Positions 36,431-46,645 of a DNA stretch of 64,000 nt are shown one piece after another; within the stretch, counting starts at the first letter, position 1; the number at the start of each line of letters is the position of its first letter. The stretch comes from Paracoccus methylarcula. GTDB taxonomy: Bacteria; Pseudomonadota; Alphaproteobacteria; Rhodobacterales; Rhodobacteraceae. The stretch lies in contig NZ_PXNQ02000005.1 in assembly GCF_003007735.2 (NCBI RefSeq), positions 186,001-250,000 of the forward strand, written 5' to 3'. The position numbers and the translations under genes are program-made. Below the pieces are notes generated by a model. The model ran no database searches and was not told the origin of the DNA. It saw nothing but the letters and a program-made list of their open reading frames with translations.

Positions 36431-37690
36431 TCAGGGCAGCAAGAGCACCTGAACATCCGCGACATTGGTGCCAGTCGCGCCGGTGATCAGCAGGTCGCCT
36501 GCGGCCTTCAATGCGGCAAAGCTGTCATTGTTGGCAAGCAGCGCCTCGGGATCATTTCCGCTGGCCCTGATACGGGCGATGGTGCCGCCATCGACGATGC
36601 CACCCGCCGCATCTGTGGGACCGTCCCGGCCATCGGTGCCGCCGCTGAGAAAGACCCAGCCTTCGGGCAGGCGGTCGCCTTGCATCGCGATTCGCAGGGC
36701 AAGCTCCTGGTTGCGGCCTCCGCGCCCGGTTCCGCGTAGATGCACGGTTGTCTCGCCGCCAAAGATGAGGGCGGTCGGGCCGACATGATCGCTGTCCCAT
36801 GCTGCCTCGACAATCCGGGCGGCAGCATCGCCCACATCTCCGATCAAGCGGTCACTCACGATCCGGGCGGTCCAGCCGTCACTCACGGCATCGCGCATTG
36901 CCTCCAGTGATTTCTCGTTGCTGCCGATCAGGTGATTTTCTGCCGTGTAATGCGGGGCGGATGGCTCTGGCGCCTCCAGAAGATCGCGAGTGGGCACAGG
37001 CAGGGCTGCCAGCAACCCACGGTCCCGCAACAGGGCCAGCGCTTCGGCACGATTGCCAAGCGGGGTGGTTGTCGGACCGCTGGCGATGGCGCTTAGCTCG
37101 TTGCCGATCACGTCCGACAGGATCAGCGCCGTGACCGGGGCGGGAGCGGCGTAGCGCAGGAAGCCTCCGCCTTTCAGCTCGGAAAGCTGCTGCCGGATCA
37201 GGTTCATCTCGGTGATCCCGAGACCGTTTTCCAGCAGAAGCCGGTTGACCGCCCGCTTGTCCGCCAGCGTCAGCGGCGGTTTCGGGGCGGGCACAAGCGC
37301 CGAACCTCCGCCCGAGATCAGCGCATAGACCTGATCACGCGGCCCGGCCTTTTGCAGCAGGGCGATGATTTCGCGACCCGCGTGCAACCCGGCCTCGTCC
37401 GGTTCGGGATGGCCCGCCGTGAGGATGCGGGCACCGGGGACGGTTTGGGCGTTCTCGTGGTGAGTGACGCCCAAGGCTGTCACCGGGCCTGGGATATGGC
37501 GCAATGCTTCACCCAGCATGGCCGGAGCGGCCTTGCCGATGGCGATCACATAGCTATGCCCGCCCGCCGGAAGACCGGCAGGCGGGTGTTTGGAAAAGTG
37601 CTGATGCACGGCTCGGGCGGGGTCAGCCGCGGCAACGGCATGGTCATAAAGCTGCCTTGCCAAGGCGCGCATATCAGCCAACTCCATCAT
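36431..37690 (-). CDS. gck: Glycerate 2-kinase (MOFRL/GckA family)
   Basis: 419 residues, the normal length of type-II glycerate kinases. The N-terminal domain has YVIAIGKAAPAML, AGHPEPDEAG and ALISGGGSALVPAP (ATP binding); the C-terminal MOFRL domain has GRGGRNQELALRIA and FLSGGTDGRDGPTDAAGG. It phosphorylates D-glycerate to 2-phosphoglycerate, the serine-cycle step between hydroxypyruvate reductase and enolase/PEP carboxylase. It follows malyl-CoA lyase with no gap: the lyase TAA is adjacent to this ATG. Confidence 0.9.
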   Translation of the reverse strand: MMELADMRALARQLYDHAVAAADPARAVHQHFSKHPPAGLPAGGHSYVIAIGKAAPAMLGEALRHIPGPVTALGVTHHENAQTVPGARILTAGHPEPDEAGLHAGREIIALLQKAGPRDQVYALISGGGSALVPAPKPPLTLADKRAVNRLLLENGLGITEMNLIRQQLSELKGGGFLRYAAPAPVTALILSDVIGNELSAIASGPTTTPLGNRAEALALLRDRGLLAALPVPTRDLLEAPEPSAPHYTAENHLIGSNEKSLEAMRDAVSDGWTARIVSDRLIGDVGDAAARIVEAAWDSDHVGPTALIFGGETTVHLRGTGRGGRNQELALRIAMQGDRLPEGWVFLSGGTDGRDGPTDAAGGIVDGGTIARIRASGNDPEALLANNDSFAALKAAGDLLITGATGTNVADVQVLLLP

Positions 37691-38665
37691 TTACGCGGCA
37701 ATCTGCCGGGCTTTTTCAACAAGCACCTCGGCCTGCCGGATCGAAGCATAGTCGATCAGGCGCCCATCCAGGGAAACAGCGCCCTTTCCAGCCGCTTCGG
37801 CTTCGGCCATGGCGGCGAGGATCTTTTCGGCGCGGGCGATTTCCTCTGCCGAGGGGCTCATCACCTCGTTGGCAAGCGCGATCTGGCTGGGATGGATGGC
37901 CCATTTGCCTTCGCAGCCAAGGACGGCGGCGCGATAGGCCGCAGCCTTGTAGCCGTCGGGATCCGAGAAATCGCCGAACGGGCCATCAATCGGGCGCAAC
38001 CCGTTGGCGCGGGCGGCGACCACCATGCGCGAGAGCGCGTAATGCCACATGTCGCCCCAGTGAACCTGCCGGTTACCTTCGGGATCGGGGTCGGTGAGCA
38101 CGGCGTAATTCTCGTTCACGCCACCGATCACCGTGGTGCGGGCGCGGGTGCTGGCGGCATAATCGGCCACGCCGAAATGCAGGCTTTCGTTGCGCTTGGA
38201 TGCGGCGGCGATCTCGCTGACATTCTGCATGCCGAGGGCGGTCTCGATGATATGTTCGAAGCCGATGCGCTTCTTATAGCCCTTGGCGTCCTCGATCTGC
38301 GTGACCATCATGTCCACGGCATAGACATCGGCAGCGGTGCCGACCTTGGGAATCATGATCAGGTCCAGCCGCTCGCCGGCCTGTTCGACGACATCGACGA
38401 CATCGCGATACATGTAATGCGTGTCCAGGCCATTGATTCGAATCGACATGGATTTCTTGCCCCAGTCAATCTCGTTCAGGGCCTTAATGATATTCTTGCG
38501 GGCCTGCGCCTTCTCATCTGGCGCGACCGCGTCCTCGAGGTCGAGAAAGATTACGTCGACGTCGGAATCCGCTGCTTTTTGAAACATTTGCGGCTGACTG
38601 CCCGGAACGGCGAGCTCGCTCCGATTGAGACGCGCGGGGGCCTGTTCGATAGGGTGGAAACTCAT
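37691..38665 (-). CDS. mcl: L-malyl-CoA/beta-methylmalyl-CoA lyase (CitE-like)
   Basis: 324 residues, very like alphaproteobacterial Mcl1. Segments are NRSELAVPGSQPQMFQKAADSDVDVIFLDLEDAVAPDEK, the IIETALGMQNV stretch with the magnesium Glu, FGVADYAAS and EGKWAIHPSQIALANEV. It cleaves malyl-CoA made by MtkAB into acetyl-CoA and glyoxylate, closing the serine cycle; the same family also acts in the ethylmalonyl-CoA pathway. It heads a two-gene operon with glycerate kinase behind a promoter flanked by tandem palindromes. Confidence 0.92.
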   Translation of the reverse strand: MSFHPIEQAPARLNRSELAVPGSQPQMFQKAADSDVDVIFLDLEDAVAPDEKAQARKNIIKALNEIDWGKKSMSIRINGLDTHYMYRDVVDVVEQAGERLDLIMIPKVGTAADVYAVDMMVTQIEDAKGYKKRIGFEHIIETALGMQNVSEIAAASKRNESLHFGVADYAASTRARTTVIGGVNENYAVLTDPDPEGNRQVHWGDMWHYALSRMVVAARANGLRPIDGPFGDFSDPDGYKAAAYRAAVLGCEGKWAIHPSQIALANEVMSPSAEEIARAEKILAAMAEAEAAGKGAVSLDGRLIDYASIRQAEVLVEKARQIAA

Positions 38666-38708
38666 GGTGGAATGCTCCTGCGGTGAAGATTGGATCGGTG
38701 CGGCTTAT

Positions 38709-38749
38709 ACAAAGGAGAAATAATATTTCCTGTCAAGAAATAATATTTC
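38709..38749 (-). promoter_or_regulatory. malyl-CoA lyase promoter with tandem GAAATAATATTTC operators
   Basis: The dyad GAAATA-A-TATTTC occurs twice, at 38717-38729 and 38737-38749, exactly 20 bases apart (two helical turns). Between them, at 38731-38736, the minus strand reads TTGACA, a perfect -35 box. A TGTATA-like -10 lies about 18-19 bases further toward the gene. One operator thus fills the promoter spacer and the other abuts the -35, a typical repressor arrangement. The regulator is not identified. Confidence 0.65.
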
Positions 38750-38781
38750 CCGAAAGTTTCGCGCCGGATGATATCTCAAGA

Positions 38782-39438
38782 TCACTGGTTGTCCTCGAAT
38801 TTACGCTCGCCGGGTATTCTACTTGAGTAGTAGAAAGCGATGGCCTGGGCCCGATTCTTGACCGAAAGCTTGTCGTAAAGATTCGACAGGTGGAACTTCA
38901 CGGTATTGGTCGAGATCTCCAGCTCTCGCGAAAGTTCCTTGTTGGTCAGTCCCTTGGACAGAGCTTCCAGCATGGCGGCCTCGCGGCGGGACAGGGACTG
39001 GATGGGATCCCGCTGCAATTCGCGAACATCGAGATAGGGGAACACCATTTTTCCCGCCGCAACGGCGACACAGGTATCCAGCAGGGTTTCGACCGGGCCG
39101 TTGCGCGCCACGAAACCGGCGGCGCCCACGCTCATCGCCGCACGATGGGCATCGCTTCCCTGATCGGCATAGACCACGATGCGCGGCGCGCTTTCCTGTT
39201 CGCGCAGGACTTCGAGCAGTCTTGCCCCGCCCAGAACCGGCAATGCCCAATCGATGATGCCGACCTGGCAGGGAACGCGCATGACCGTTCCCAGGAACCC
39301 CTCGGCGGTTGCGGAGGTGGCGACCAGAGAGAATCGGGGATCGCGCTCGAAAACCTCGGACATGGCCGACAGGACCAGCGGATTGCTGTCTGCCAGCATG
39401 ACCGAGACTTTGGTGTGAGAGCTGCCAGTCATTTGCAT
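38782..39438 (-). CDS. LuxR/NarL-type response regulator
   Basis: 218 residues: a receiver domain (VMLADSNPLVLSAMSEVFERDPRF, phospho-acceptor Asp likely in GIIDWALPVLGG, switch Lys region poorly conserved) and a C-terminal LuxR helix-turn-helix (SLSRREAAMLEALSKGLTNKELSRELEISTNTVKFHLSNLYDKL). No histidine kinase is in the window, so it is an orphan here. It diverges from the sgaA-led serine-cycle operon and sits upstream of malyl-CoA lyase, making it the prime candidate regulator of the serine cycle. A second ATG six bases in (39432) fits its AAGGGA site better. Confidence 0.85.
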   Translation of the reverse strand: MQMTGSSHTKVSVMLADSNPLVLSAMSEVFERDPRFSLVATSATAEGFLGTVMRVPCQVGIIDWALPVLGGARLLEVLREQESAPRIVVYADQGSDAHRAAMSVGAAGFVARNGPVETLLDTCVAVAAGKMVFPYLDVRELQRDPIQSLSRREAAMLEALSKGLTNKELSRELEISTNTVKFHLSNLYDKLSVKNRAQAIAFYYSSRIPGERKFEDNQ

Positions 39439-39444
39439 TCCCTT

Positions 39445-39523
39445 GGTTTTTTACGAAAACCTACCCTTTTGGGTGAGGCCGCTCGCGGTATACATTCGCA
39501 TCCTTACCAATATGGGTAGGTAA
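39445..39523. promoter_or_regulatory. Repeat-rich divergent region between the LuxR-type regulator and sgaA
   Basis: GGTTTT-N5-AAAACC (39445-39461) overlaps CCTACCC (39460-39466), which is mirrored by GGGTGAGG (39471-39478) and again by GGGTAGG (39514-39520). TTACC (39504-39508) and GGTAA (39519-39523) form another dyad. On the minus strand 39512-39518 reads TACCCAT, which fits the NarL-type heptamer TACYYMT. These are candidate sites for the adjacent regulator. Confidence 0.4.
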
Positions 39524-39630
39524 ATCCCCATCCATATAGATACCTGAAAGCAGGATTAACTTACGTTGCGGAAGTTGTCGAGATCCCGTCCCCTCGGGTT
39601 AAGCAAATTGTATCTGGAGGAAATAAGCCG

Positions 39631-40878
39631 ATGGCCGACATCACGATCTTCCCGCAGCTTGAGATTCCCGAGACGATCGCGGCTGGCCCCGGTCCGGGCA
39701 ACACCGATCCACGAGTCCTGCAGCGCTTTGCCAGCGCCGGTGTCGCGGATCACATGCAGGCAGATGTCCTGCGCGGCATGATCGAAGCCAAGCTCATGTT
39801 ACGCGAGATCATGGGAACCAGCAATATTCATACCTTCGGCGTGGCCGGAACGGGGTGGAGCGGTCTTGACGTCATGTTCAGCGCGGTAATGCCCGGCGAC
39901 AAGGTGGTGGTGTTCACCAATGGCACCTTTTCGGGCATCGACGGTCTGACGGTTCGCATGAAGGCCGCCACAGCCGAGGAACTGGCTGCCAATTCGCTGG
40001 ACCCGAAACCGGCCTCGGTGACGATCATCGATGTGCCGCATGGCGAATCCGTCACCGGCGAGATCGTTGAGGCGGCGCTGGCCAGGCATAAGCCGAAATG
40101 GGCCGCGATGGCGCATTGGGAAACCGGCTCGGGCCGGATCAACGATCTTCGGGGCTTTTCCGATGCCTGCGAACGGCACGGGGTCATGGGGCTGATCGAC
40201 GCGGTGTCATCGCTCGGGGTCGAGGATTTCCGGATCGACGACTTCCCGGGCGTGCATGGCTGGGCCTCTTGCCCGCAAAAGGGCATCTGCTGCCTGCCGC
40301 TGACATATGCGCCGGTATCCTTCACCGACCGATATATCGAGACGCTCCGTGCCAGCGGGACCCGGACCTTCGTGCATCACCCGATCATGGAGGCTCGGCA
40401 TTGGGGCATCATTGACGGCAAGGATGTCGATAAGGGTAGCTACCACCGCACCCACAGCGCCTATGCGGTCGCCGCCTTCCACGAGGCGCTGCGTATCCTG
40501 TTGCAGGATACCGTTGCCCGGCGTGCCAAGGATTATGAGTTCCACGAGGCCGCGCTACGCGATGCCGTCACGGCAATGGGCTGCAAGGTGACGTCGAACA
40601 TGACCTCGCTGGTCGTTCTCAACCTGCCCGACAAGCTGGCCGGTCGCGAGATGGAACTGGTGCAATCATGCCGTGCCGCCGGTTTCGGCATCTGGCCCAC
40701 GCTGTCCGAGCCGGTTCAGGTCCGGATCGGCATTCTCAACCTGCTCAATCAGGCGGCGATTGCCGATATCGTCACTCGCTTCGGGGCGGCGATGAACGCG
40801 ATGGGGGCGGATATCGACATGAATGAGATCACCGCCCGGCTGGACCGGCATTTCGAGACCGCGATGGTCGCCCAGTAA
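39631..40878 (+). CDS. sgaA: Serine-glyoxylate aminotransferase
   Basis: 415 residues of the class-V aminotransferase family. It has [20 protein letters not shown] at the N-terminus, [30 protein letters not shown] (PLP Asp) and the PLP lysine in [12 protein letters not shown] near residue 216. It transfers the amino group of serine to glyoxylate, making hydroxypyruvate and glycine, the defining step of the serine cycle. An AGGAAAT site precedes the ATG. It leads the operon sgaA-mtkA-mtkB-hprA-ppc-glyA. Confidence 0.92.
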   Translation: MADITIFPQLEIPETIAAGPGPGNTDPRVLQRFASAGVADHMQADVLRGMIEAKLMLREIMGTSNIHTFGVAGTGWSGLDVMFSAVMPGDKVVVFTNGTFSGIDGLTVRMKAATAEELAANSLDPKPASVTIIDVPHGESVTGEIVEAALARHKPKWAAMAHWETGSGRINDLRGFSDACERHGVMGLIDAVSSLGVEDFRIDDFPGVHGWASCPQKGICCLPLTYAPVSFTDRYIETLRASGTRTFVHHPIMEARHWGIIDGKDVDKGSYHRTHSAYAVAAFHEALRILLQDTVARRAKDYEFHEAALRDAVTAMGCKVTSNMTSLVVLNLPDKLAGREMELVQSCRAAGFGIWPTLSEPVQVRIGILNLLNQAAIADIVTRFGAAMNAMGADIDMNEITARLDRHFETAMVAQ

Positions 40879-40901
40879 CGGCGCTCAAGGGAGGAGCAAA
40901 G

Positions 40902-42101
40902 ATGGATATCCATGAATACCAGGCCAAGGAAATTCTCAGCAATTTCGGTGTGGCCGTTCCACAGGGCGCATTGGCCTACAGCCCCGAACAGGCCGCCTAC
41001 CGTGCCCGCGAGATGGGCGGCAGCCGTTGGGTGGTCAAGGCGCAGGTCCATGCCGGAGGCAGGGGCAAGGCCGGGGGCGTCAAGGTCTGTGACAGCGACG
41101 CCGAGATCCAGGCCGCGACCGAAGGCATGTTCGGCCAGAAGCTGGTCACGCATCAGACCGGCCCCGAGGGCAAGGGCATCTACCGCGTCTATGTCGAGGC
41201 GGCGGTGCCGATCGAGCGCGAGATCTATCTGGGCTTCGTCCTGGACCGCGCCAGCCAGCGGGTGATGATCGTCGCCAGCGGCGAGGGCGGGATGGAGATC
41301 GAGGATATCTCGGCCGAACGTCCCGACAGTATCGTCCGCGCCACGGTGGAACCCGCCGTCGGCCTGCAAGAGTTCCAATGCCGCGAGATCGCCTTTGCCC
41401 TGGGGATCGAGGCGGGCATGGTCCAGCAGATGGTGCGCACGCTGCGCGGCTGCTATCGCGCCTTCCGCGAACTCGACGCCACCATGGTCGAGGTCAATCC
41501 GCTGGTGATCACCGGCGATAACCGCATCCTCGCCCTGGATGCCAAGATGACCTTCGACGACAACGCCCTGTTCCGGCATCCGCAGATCTCGGAACTGCGT
41601 GACAAGTCGCAAGAGGACCCGCGCGAATCCCGCGCCGCCGACCGTGGTCTGTCCTATGTCGGGCTGGACGGCAATATCGGCTGTATCGTCAACGGTGCCG
41701 GTCTGGCGATGGCGACGATGGACACGATCAAGCTGGCTGGCGGTGAACCGGCGAATTTCCTGGATATCGGCGGCGGCGCGACGCCCGAGCGGGTCGCCAA
41801 GGCGTTCCGGCTGGTCATGTCGGACAAGAATGTGCAGGCGATCCTCGTCAATATCTTCGCCGGGATCAACCGCTGTGACTGGGTCGCCGAGGGTGTCGTG
41901 CAGGCGCTGCGCGAAAACCCGGTGGATGTGCCCGTGATCGTCCGCCTTGCGGGCACCAATGTCGAGGAAGGGCAGAAGATACTTGCGCAAAGCGGGCTTC
42001 CCCTGATCCGCGCAACCACACTCAACGAAGCTGCCGAGCGGGCCGTCGCGGCCTGGCAGAGCGACATGAAGAACAATCCCAACCTGAGGGCCGTCCAATG
42101 A
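40902..42101 (+). CDS. mtkA: Malate-CoA ligase (malate thiokinase) beta subunit
   Basis: 399 residues of the SucC/ATP-grasp family: [55 protein letters not shown] and [19 protein letters not shown]. Together with MtkB it makes malyl-CoA from malate, CoA and ATP. Housekeeping succinyl-CoA synthetase would look alike, but the setting between serine-glyoxylate aminotransferase and hydroxypyruvate reductase marks malate thiokinase. ATGA overlap with mtkB. Confidence 0.9.
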   Translation: MDIHEYQAKEILSNFGVAVPQGALAYSPEQAAYRAREMGGSRWVVKAQVHAGGRGKAGGVKVCDSDAEIQAATEGMFGQKLVTHQTGPEGKGIYRVYVEAAVPIEREIYLGFVLDRASQRVMIVASGEGGMEIEDISAERPDSIVRATVEPAVGLQEFQCREIAFALGIEAGMVQQMVRTLRGCYRAFRELDATMVEVNPLVITGDNRILALDAKMTFDDNALFRHPQISELRDKSQEDPRESRAADRGLSYVGLDGNIGCIVNGAGLAMATMDTIKLAGGEPANFLDIGGGATPERVAKAFRLVMSDKNVQAILVNIFAGINRCDWVAEGVVQALRENPVDVPVIVRLAGTNVEEGQKILAQSGLPLIRATTLNEAAERAVAAWQSDMKNNPNLRAVQ

Positions 42102-42979
42102 GCATTTTTCTGGATCGCGATACCAAGATCATCGTTCAGGGCATCACCGGCAAGATGGCTCGGTTCCATGCGCGCGAAATGATCGAATACGGCTCGAACG
42201 TCGTGGGCGGCGTCGTGCCGGGCAAGGGCGGCGAGATGGTCGAGGGCGTGCCTGTGTTCAACACGGTCAAGGAAGCCGTGGCCGAGACCGGGGCCGAGGC
42301 CACGCTGGTCTTCGTGCCGCCTCCCGCTGCCGCCGACGGGATCATGGAAGCTGCCGATGCGGGGATCCGCTACTGCGTCTGCATCACCGACGGCATTCCC
42401 GCGCAGGACATGATCCGCGTCAAGCGCTACATGTACCGCTATCCCAAGGAGCGGCGCATGGTTCTGACCGGCCCGAATTGCGCAGGCACCATCAGTCCCG
42501 GCAAGGCGCTGTTGGGGATCATGCCCGGTCATATCTATCTGCAGGGCAATGTCGGCATCATCGGCCGGTCGGGGACCCTGGGCTACGAGGCGGCGGCGCA
42601 GTTGAAGGAACGCGGCATCGGTGTGTCCACCAGCGTCGGCATCGGCGGCGATCCGATCAACGGGTCCTCCTTCAAGGATATCCTGCAGCATTTCGAGGAT
42701 GACGACGAGACGCATCTGATCTGCATGATCGGGGAAATCGGTGGCCCGCAAGAGGCCGAGGCCGCCGAATATATCCGCGATCACGTCAGCAAGCCGGTGG
42801 TCGCCTATGTCGCGGGCCTGACCGCGCCCAAGGGTCGGACCATGGGCCATGCGGGCGCGATCATCTCGGCCTTCGGCGAAAGCGCCAGCGAGAAGGTCGA
42901 GATCCTGAGCGCGGCGGGTGTCACCGTTGCAGAAAATCCGGCCGTGATCGGCGAAACCATCGCCAGAATCATGCAATAG
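42098..42979 (+). CDS. mtkB: Malate-CoA ligase (malate thiokinase) alpha subunit
   Basis: 293 residues of the SucD family. It has [22 protein letters not shown], the CoA domain [40 protein letters not shown] and [18 protein letters not shown], whose His is the phosphorylated residue. It pairs with MtkA; the substrate, malate rather than succinate, is inferred from the operon. hprA follows after nine bases. Confidence 0.9.
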   Translation: MSIFLDRDTKIIVQGITGKMARFHAREMIEYGSNVVGGVVPGKGGEMVEGVPVFNTVKEAVAETGAEATLVFVPPPAAADGIMEAADAGIRYCVCITDGIPAQDMIRVKRYMYRYPKERRMVLTGPNCAGTISPGKALLGIMPGHIYLQGNVGIIGRSGTLGYEAAAQLKERGIGVSTSVGIGGDPINGSSFKDILQHFEDDDETHLICMIGEIGGPQEAEAAEYIRDHVSKPVVAYVAGLTAPKGRTMGHAGAIISAFGESASEKVEILSAAGVTVAENPAVIGETIARIMQ

Positions 42980-42988
42980 GAGGGGCGA

Positions 42989-43960
42989 ATGGCAAAACCC
43001 AAGGTTCTCGTCACCCGGCGCTGGCCTGCGGCCGTCGAGGCGCAGCTATCGGACCTGTTCGACACCGATCTCAACATGTCGGACAAGCCCCTGACGCCGG
43101 AAGACTTCAAGTCGGCACTGCAGAACTATGACGCGGTGCTGCCCACGGTGACCGACAAGATCGGCGCCCCGGCGCTGGAACTAGCCAAGCCCCAGACCCG
43201 GATCCTTGCCAATTACGGGGTCGGATACAGCCATATCGACCTGGATCGGGTGGGGCGGCACGGCATGGTGGTGACCAACACGCCGGATGTGCTGAGCGAA
43301 TGCACCGCCGATCTGGCCATGACGCTCATGCTGATGGCGGCCCGCCGTGCCGGAGAGGGCGAGCGTGAATTGCGTGCGGGCGAATGGACGGGATGGCGGC
43401 CGACGCATCTGGTTGGCACCAAGGTGTCGGGCAAGACCCTGGGCATCATCGGCTTTGGCCGGATCGGGCAACAGATGGCAAAGCGGGCGCATCACGGCTT
43501 TGGCATGAAGATCATCGCCTATAACCGCAGCAAGGTAGCCCCCGACATCCTTGCGCAATGCGACGCCACGCAGGTGGACAGCATCGACGAGTTGATGCCG
43601 CTTTGCGATTTCATCTCGCTGCATTGTCCGGGCGGGGCGGAAAACCGGCACCTGATCGATTCCAGGCGCCTGAACCTGATGCGGTCCGATGCCTTCCTGA
43701 TCAACACTGCCCGTGGCGAGGTCATCGACGAGATGGCCCTGTCGCAGGCACTGTGGTTCGAGACCATCGGCGGCGCCGCGCTGGACGTGTTCGACGGAGA
43801 GCCGAACATCAACCCGGCTCTGCAGAACAGTGACAACCTGGTGATGCTGCCGCATCTGGGCAGCGCCACCCGCGAGGCGCGCGAGGCGATGGGTTTCCGG
43901 GTTCTCGACAATCTGCGCGACTTCTTCGATGGCCGCGAACCTCGTGACAGGGTGAACTGA
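42989..43960 (+). CDS. hprA: NAD(P)-dependent hydroxypyruvate reductase / glycerate dehydrogenase
   Basis: 323 residues of the D-isomer 2-hydroxyacid dehydrogenase family. It has LANYGVGYSHIDLD, LGIIGFGRIGQQMAKRA (cofactor fold) and the catalytic Arg, Glu and His in NTARGEVID, FDGEPNINP and LPHLGSATREA. It reduces hydroxypyruvate from SgaA to D-glycerate, which the glycerate kinase encoded at 36431-37690 phosphorylates. Its TGA shares one base with the ppc ATG. Confidence 0.9.
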   Translation: MAKPKVLVTRRWPAAVEAQLSDLFDTDLNMSDKPLTPEDFKSALQNYDAVLPTVTDKIGAPALELAKPQTRILANYGVGYSHIDLDRVGRHGMVVTNTPDVLSECTADLAMTLMLMAARRAGEGERELRAGEWTGWRPTHLVGTKVSGKTLGIIGFGRIGQQMAKRAHHGFGMKIIAYNRSKVAPDILAQCDATQVDSIDELMPLCDFISLHCPGGAENRHLIDSRRLNLMRSDAFLINTARGEVIDEMALSQALWFETIGGAALDVFDGEPNINPALQNSDNLVMLPHLGSATREAREAMGFRVLDNLRDFFDGREPRDRVN

Positions 43961-46626
43961 TGCAGGGGGACGCCTCATATGTCGCAGCCGGGCAACCGGA
44001 TGGGGCGGACCGTTCCTATGCGGGCGGGCTGCGTCTGGAGTTGCGCAGGCTCTGGCTGAATGTCATCGGCCGGCGTGCGCCCGCCATCCTGCCACTATTG
44101 TCCGGAGACCGCGAGGATCTGCCCGAGGATGCCGATCTCACGGCCTATCTTCAGGGGCTGAACATCTGGTTCCAGCTTCTGAAGATCGTCGAGGAGAATG
44201 CCGGGATGCGCAAGCGGCGCATGACCGAGACCGGGCAGGGCCCTGCGGCGATCGGAGGCAGCTTTGCCAGGGTGTTGCAGGGCAGCCCCGAGATCTCGCT
44301 GAGCGCATTCCGGCGGGTGGCCGACAAGCTGTCGGTCGGCCCCACCCTGACCGCCCATCCGACCGAGGCAAAGCGGGTCACGGTCCTTGAAATCCATCGG
44401 CGCATCTATCGGACCCTGGTGGCGTTGGAGACGCAGCGCTGGACGCCCCGGGAACGGGCCGAGCTGTTGTCCGACATCGAGAACGAAATCGATCTGCTAT
44501 GGCTGACCGGCGAGTTGCGCCTGAAGCGGCCTTCGCCGCTGGATGAAATAGACTGGGGGCTGCAATTCTTCCGCGACGGCCTGTTCGATGCGGTGCCCAA
44601 TCTGTACCGGCAATTCAGTGATGCGGTGACGCAACGTTTCGGCTGTCCGGGGGATTTCAAGCCTTGCCTGCATTTCCATTCGTGGATCGGCGGCGATCGC
44701 GACGGCAATCCCAATGTGACGGTAGACACGACCCGGGCCGCTCTGGACAGGAACAGGACGGCTATTCTTGAAAAATACCTGTCCGTGCTTGCCCTTGCGG
44801 CACAGCATCTGAGCATCAGCAGTTCGATTTCCGGCCTGCCCGACGATGCCCGGGAAAACCTGGCGGCGGTCATCGGCAATGCGCCGCCGGGAGAGAGGGA
44901 TCGGCACCGCAACCCGGGGGAGCTGTTCCGACAGGCGATGAGCGCGATGCACAGGCGCGTCAATGCCATGCTTGAAGGCGATGGACCCGCCTATACGCAT
45001 GTGGGCGAGTTCATTTCCGAACTTCGCATGGTCGAGGCGGCTCTGACGGCGATTGATGCCGACGGGCTGGCCGCGCGTTTTCTTTGTCCGATCCGCTGGC
45101 AAGCCGAAGTTTTCGGCTTTCGGACCGTTACGCTGGATGTCAGGCAGAATTCGTCGGTCACGACCCGGGTCCTGTCGGAAATCTGGGGTCTGGGCGGGGC
45201 CGCGCCCGATTATGGGACGGCAGAATGGTCCGGGCGTCTGCGCGCCGAACTGGTGGCGGCTGGATTGCCTTGGATCGACCGTGGCCGGTTGAGCGATCAG
45301 GCCCGGGAATTGCTTGACCTGCTTGAACTGATGCACAAGACCCGGCTCGGTCCGGATCCACAGGCCATGGGTCCATTCATCCTGTCGATGACCCGGTCCT
45401 GCGACGATCTTCTGGGGGTGTTCCTGCTGGCCCGCTATGCTGGCTTCGGGGCAGAGCGGCTGGATTTGCAGGTGGTGCCGCTTTTCGAGACCATCGATGA
45501 TCTGCGTGCCGCACCGCAGATTCTGGACAAGCTGTTGCGGGTGCCCTTGGCACGGCGCAGCCTGACCGCCGGAAACCGCCGGATCGAGATCATGCTGGGC
45601 TATTCCGACAGCAACAAGGATGGCGGTTTCCTCTGTTCGAGCTGGGAACTGGAAAAGGCGCAGCGCAGCATTACCCGTATCCTGGCGGCGCATGATCTTG
45701 TTCCGGTGTTTTTCCATGGCCGCGGCGGATCGGTCAGCCGAGGCGGCGCTCCGACGGAGCGTGCGATTGCCGCGCAACCCCGGGGCACCATTAACGGGCA
45801 GTTGCGCACGACCGAACAGGGCGAGGTCGTATCTTCGAAATTCGCCAATCGCGGCACCGCGCAGCACCAGTTGGAATTGCTGGCCTCGTCGGTGCTTGCG
45901 CATTCGCTGAACTCAAGGCCGGAGCCTGCGCGCCCCGAATTCAATGACAGTTTCGAGGCCCTGTCGGGCATGTCGCAGACCGCCTACAGCACGCTTCTGC
46001 ACGAGCCCGGTTTCATCGATTATTTCCAGCAGGCCAGCCCGGTCGAAGAACTGGCGATGCTCAAGATGGGCTCGCGCCCGGCGCGGAGGTTCGGAGCGCA
46101 GAGTCTTGACGATCTGCGTGCGATCCCCTGGGTCTTCGCCTGGTCGCAGAACCGCCACCTGCTCACCGGCTGGTATGGCTTCGGCTCGGCCGTGAGCTCG
46201 TTCCGCCGGTTCCGGCGGGACGAGGGCGACGAATTGTTGCGCAGGATGTTCAGCGAGTCCCGCCTGTTCCGGCTGATCGTGGACGAGGTCGAGAAGTCGC
46301 TGTTCCAGGCGGATATGCGCATTGCCGAAAAATACGCGGCGCTGGTTTCGAACCACGTGATCCGCAGCGAGATCTTCGGGCGGATCCGGCAGGAATACGA
46401 GCAAAGCTGCGAGGCGATCTCGTTTCTGAACGATGGCGCGGAAATCGGGGCGCGTTTTCCCAACATGTCCGCCCGTTTCGGCCGGGTCCGGCACGATCTG
46501 GACCGGGTTCACGACCTTCAGATCGAGCTGTTGCGTGACATTCGCGGCAATTCGGAACGCGGCGTATCGGTGCCACTGATGCAGTCGATGAACAGCATTT
46601 CGGCGGCGCTCGGCTGGACCGGATAG
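43960..46626 (+). CDS. ppc: Phosphoenolpyruvate carboxylase
   Basis: 888 residues, full length for the bacterial enzyme. Conserved segments include [14 protein letters not shown] (catalytic His near residue 134), [58 protein letters not shown] (near residue 585, catalytic His and Arg), [11 protein letters not shown] and a C-terminal Gly. It fixes bicarbonate onto PEP to give oxaloacetate, the carboxylation step of the serine cycle. It overlaps hprA by one base and precedes glyA by 19 bases. Confidence 0.95.
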   Translation: MQGDASYVAAGQPDGADRSYAGGLRLELRRLWLNVIGRRAPAILPLLSGDREDLPEDADLTAYLQGLNIWFQLLKIVEENAGMRKRRMTETGQGPAAIGGSFARVLQGSPEISLSAFRRVADKLSVGPTLTAHPTEAKRVTVLEIHRRIYRTLVALETQRWTPRERAELLSDIENEIDLLWLTGELRLKRPSPLDEIDWGLQFFRDGLFDAVPNLYRQFSDAVTQRFGCPGDFKPCLHFHSWIGGDRDGNPNVTVDTTRAALDRNRTAILEKYLSVLALAAQHLSISSSISGLPDDARENLAAVIGNAPPGERDRHRNPGELFRQAMSAMHRRVNAMLEGDGPAYTHVGEFISELRMVEAALTAIDADGLAARFLCPIRWQAEVFGFRTVTLDVRQNSSVTTRVLSEIWGLGGAAPDYGTAEWSGRLRAELVAAGLPWIDRGRLSDQARELLDLLELMHKTRLGPDPQAMGPFILSMTRSCDDLLGVFLLARYAGFGAERLDLQVVPLFETIDDLRAAPQILDKLLRVPLARRSLTAGNRRIEIMLGYSDSNKDGGFLCSSWELEKAQRSITRILAAHDLVPVFFHGRGGSVSRGGAPTERAIAAQPRGTINGQLRTTEQGEVVSSKFANRGTAQHQLELLASSVLAHSLNSRPEPARPEFNDSFEALSGMSQTAYSTLLHEPGFIDYFQQASPVEELAMLKMGSRPARRFGAQSLDDLRAIPWVFAWSQNRHLLTGWYGFGSAVSSFRRFRRDEGDELLRRMFSESRLFRLIVDEVEKSLFQADMRIAEKYAALVSNHVIRSEIFGRIRQEYEQSCEAISFLNDGAEIGARFPNMSARFGRVRHDLDRVHDLQIELLRDIRGNSERGVSVPLMQSMNSISAALGWTG

Positions 46627-46645
46627 ATATAACAGGAGGAACGAC

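Noticed and set aside
40902..42979. Succinyl-CoA synthetase SucCD
   Set aside because: Fold is the same, but both genes sit inside the serine-cycle operon, as malate thiokinase genes do.
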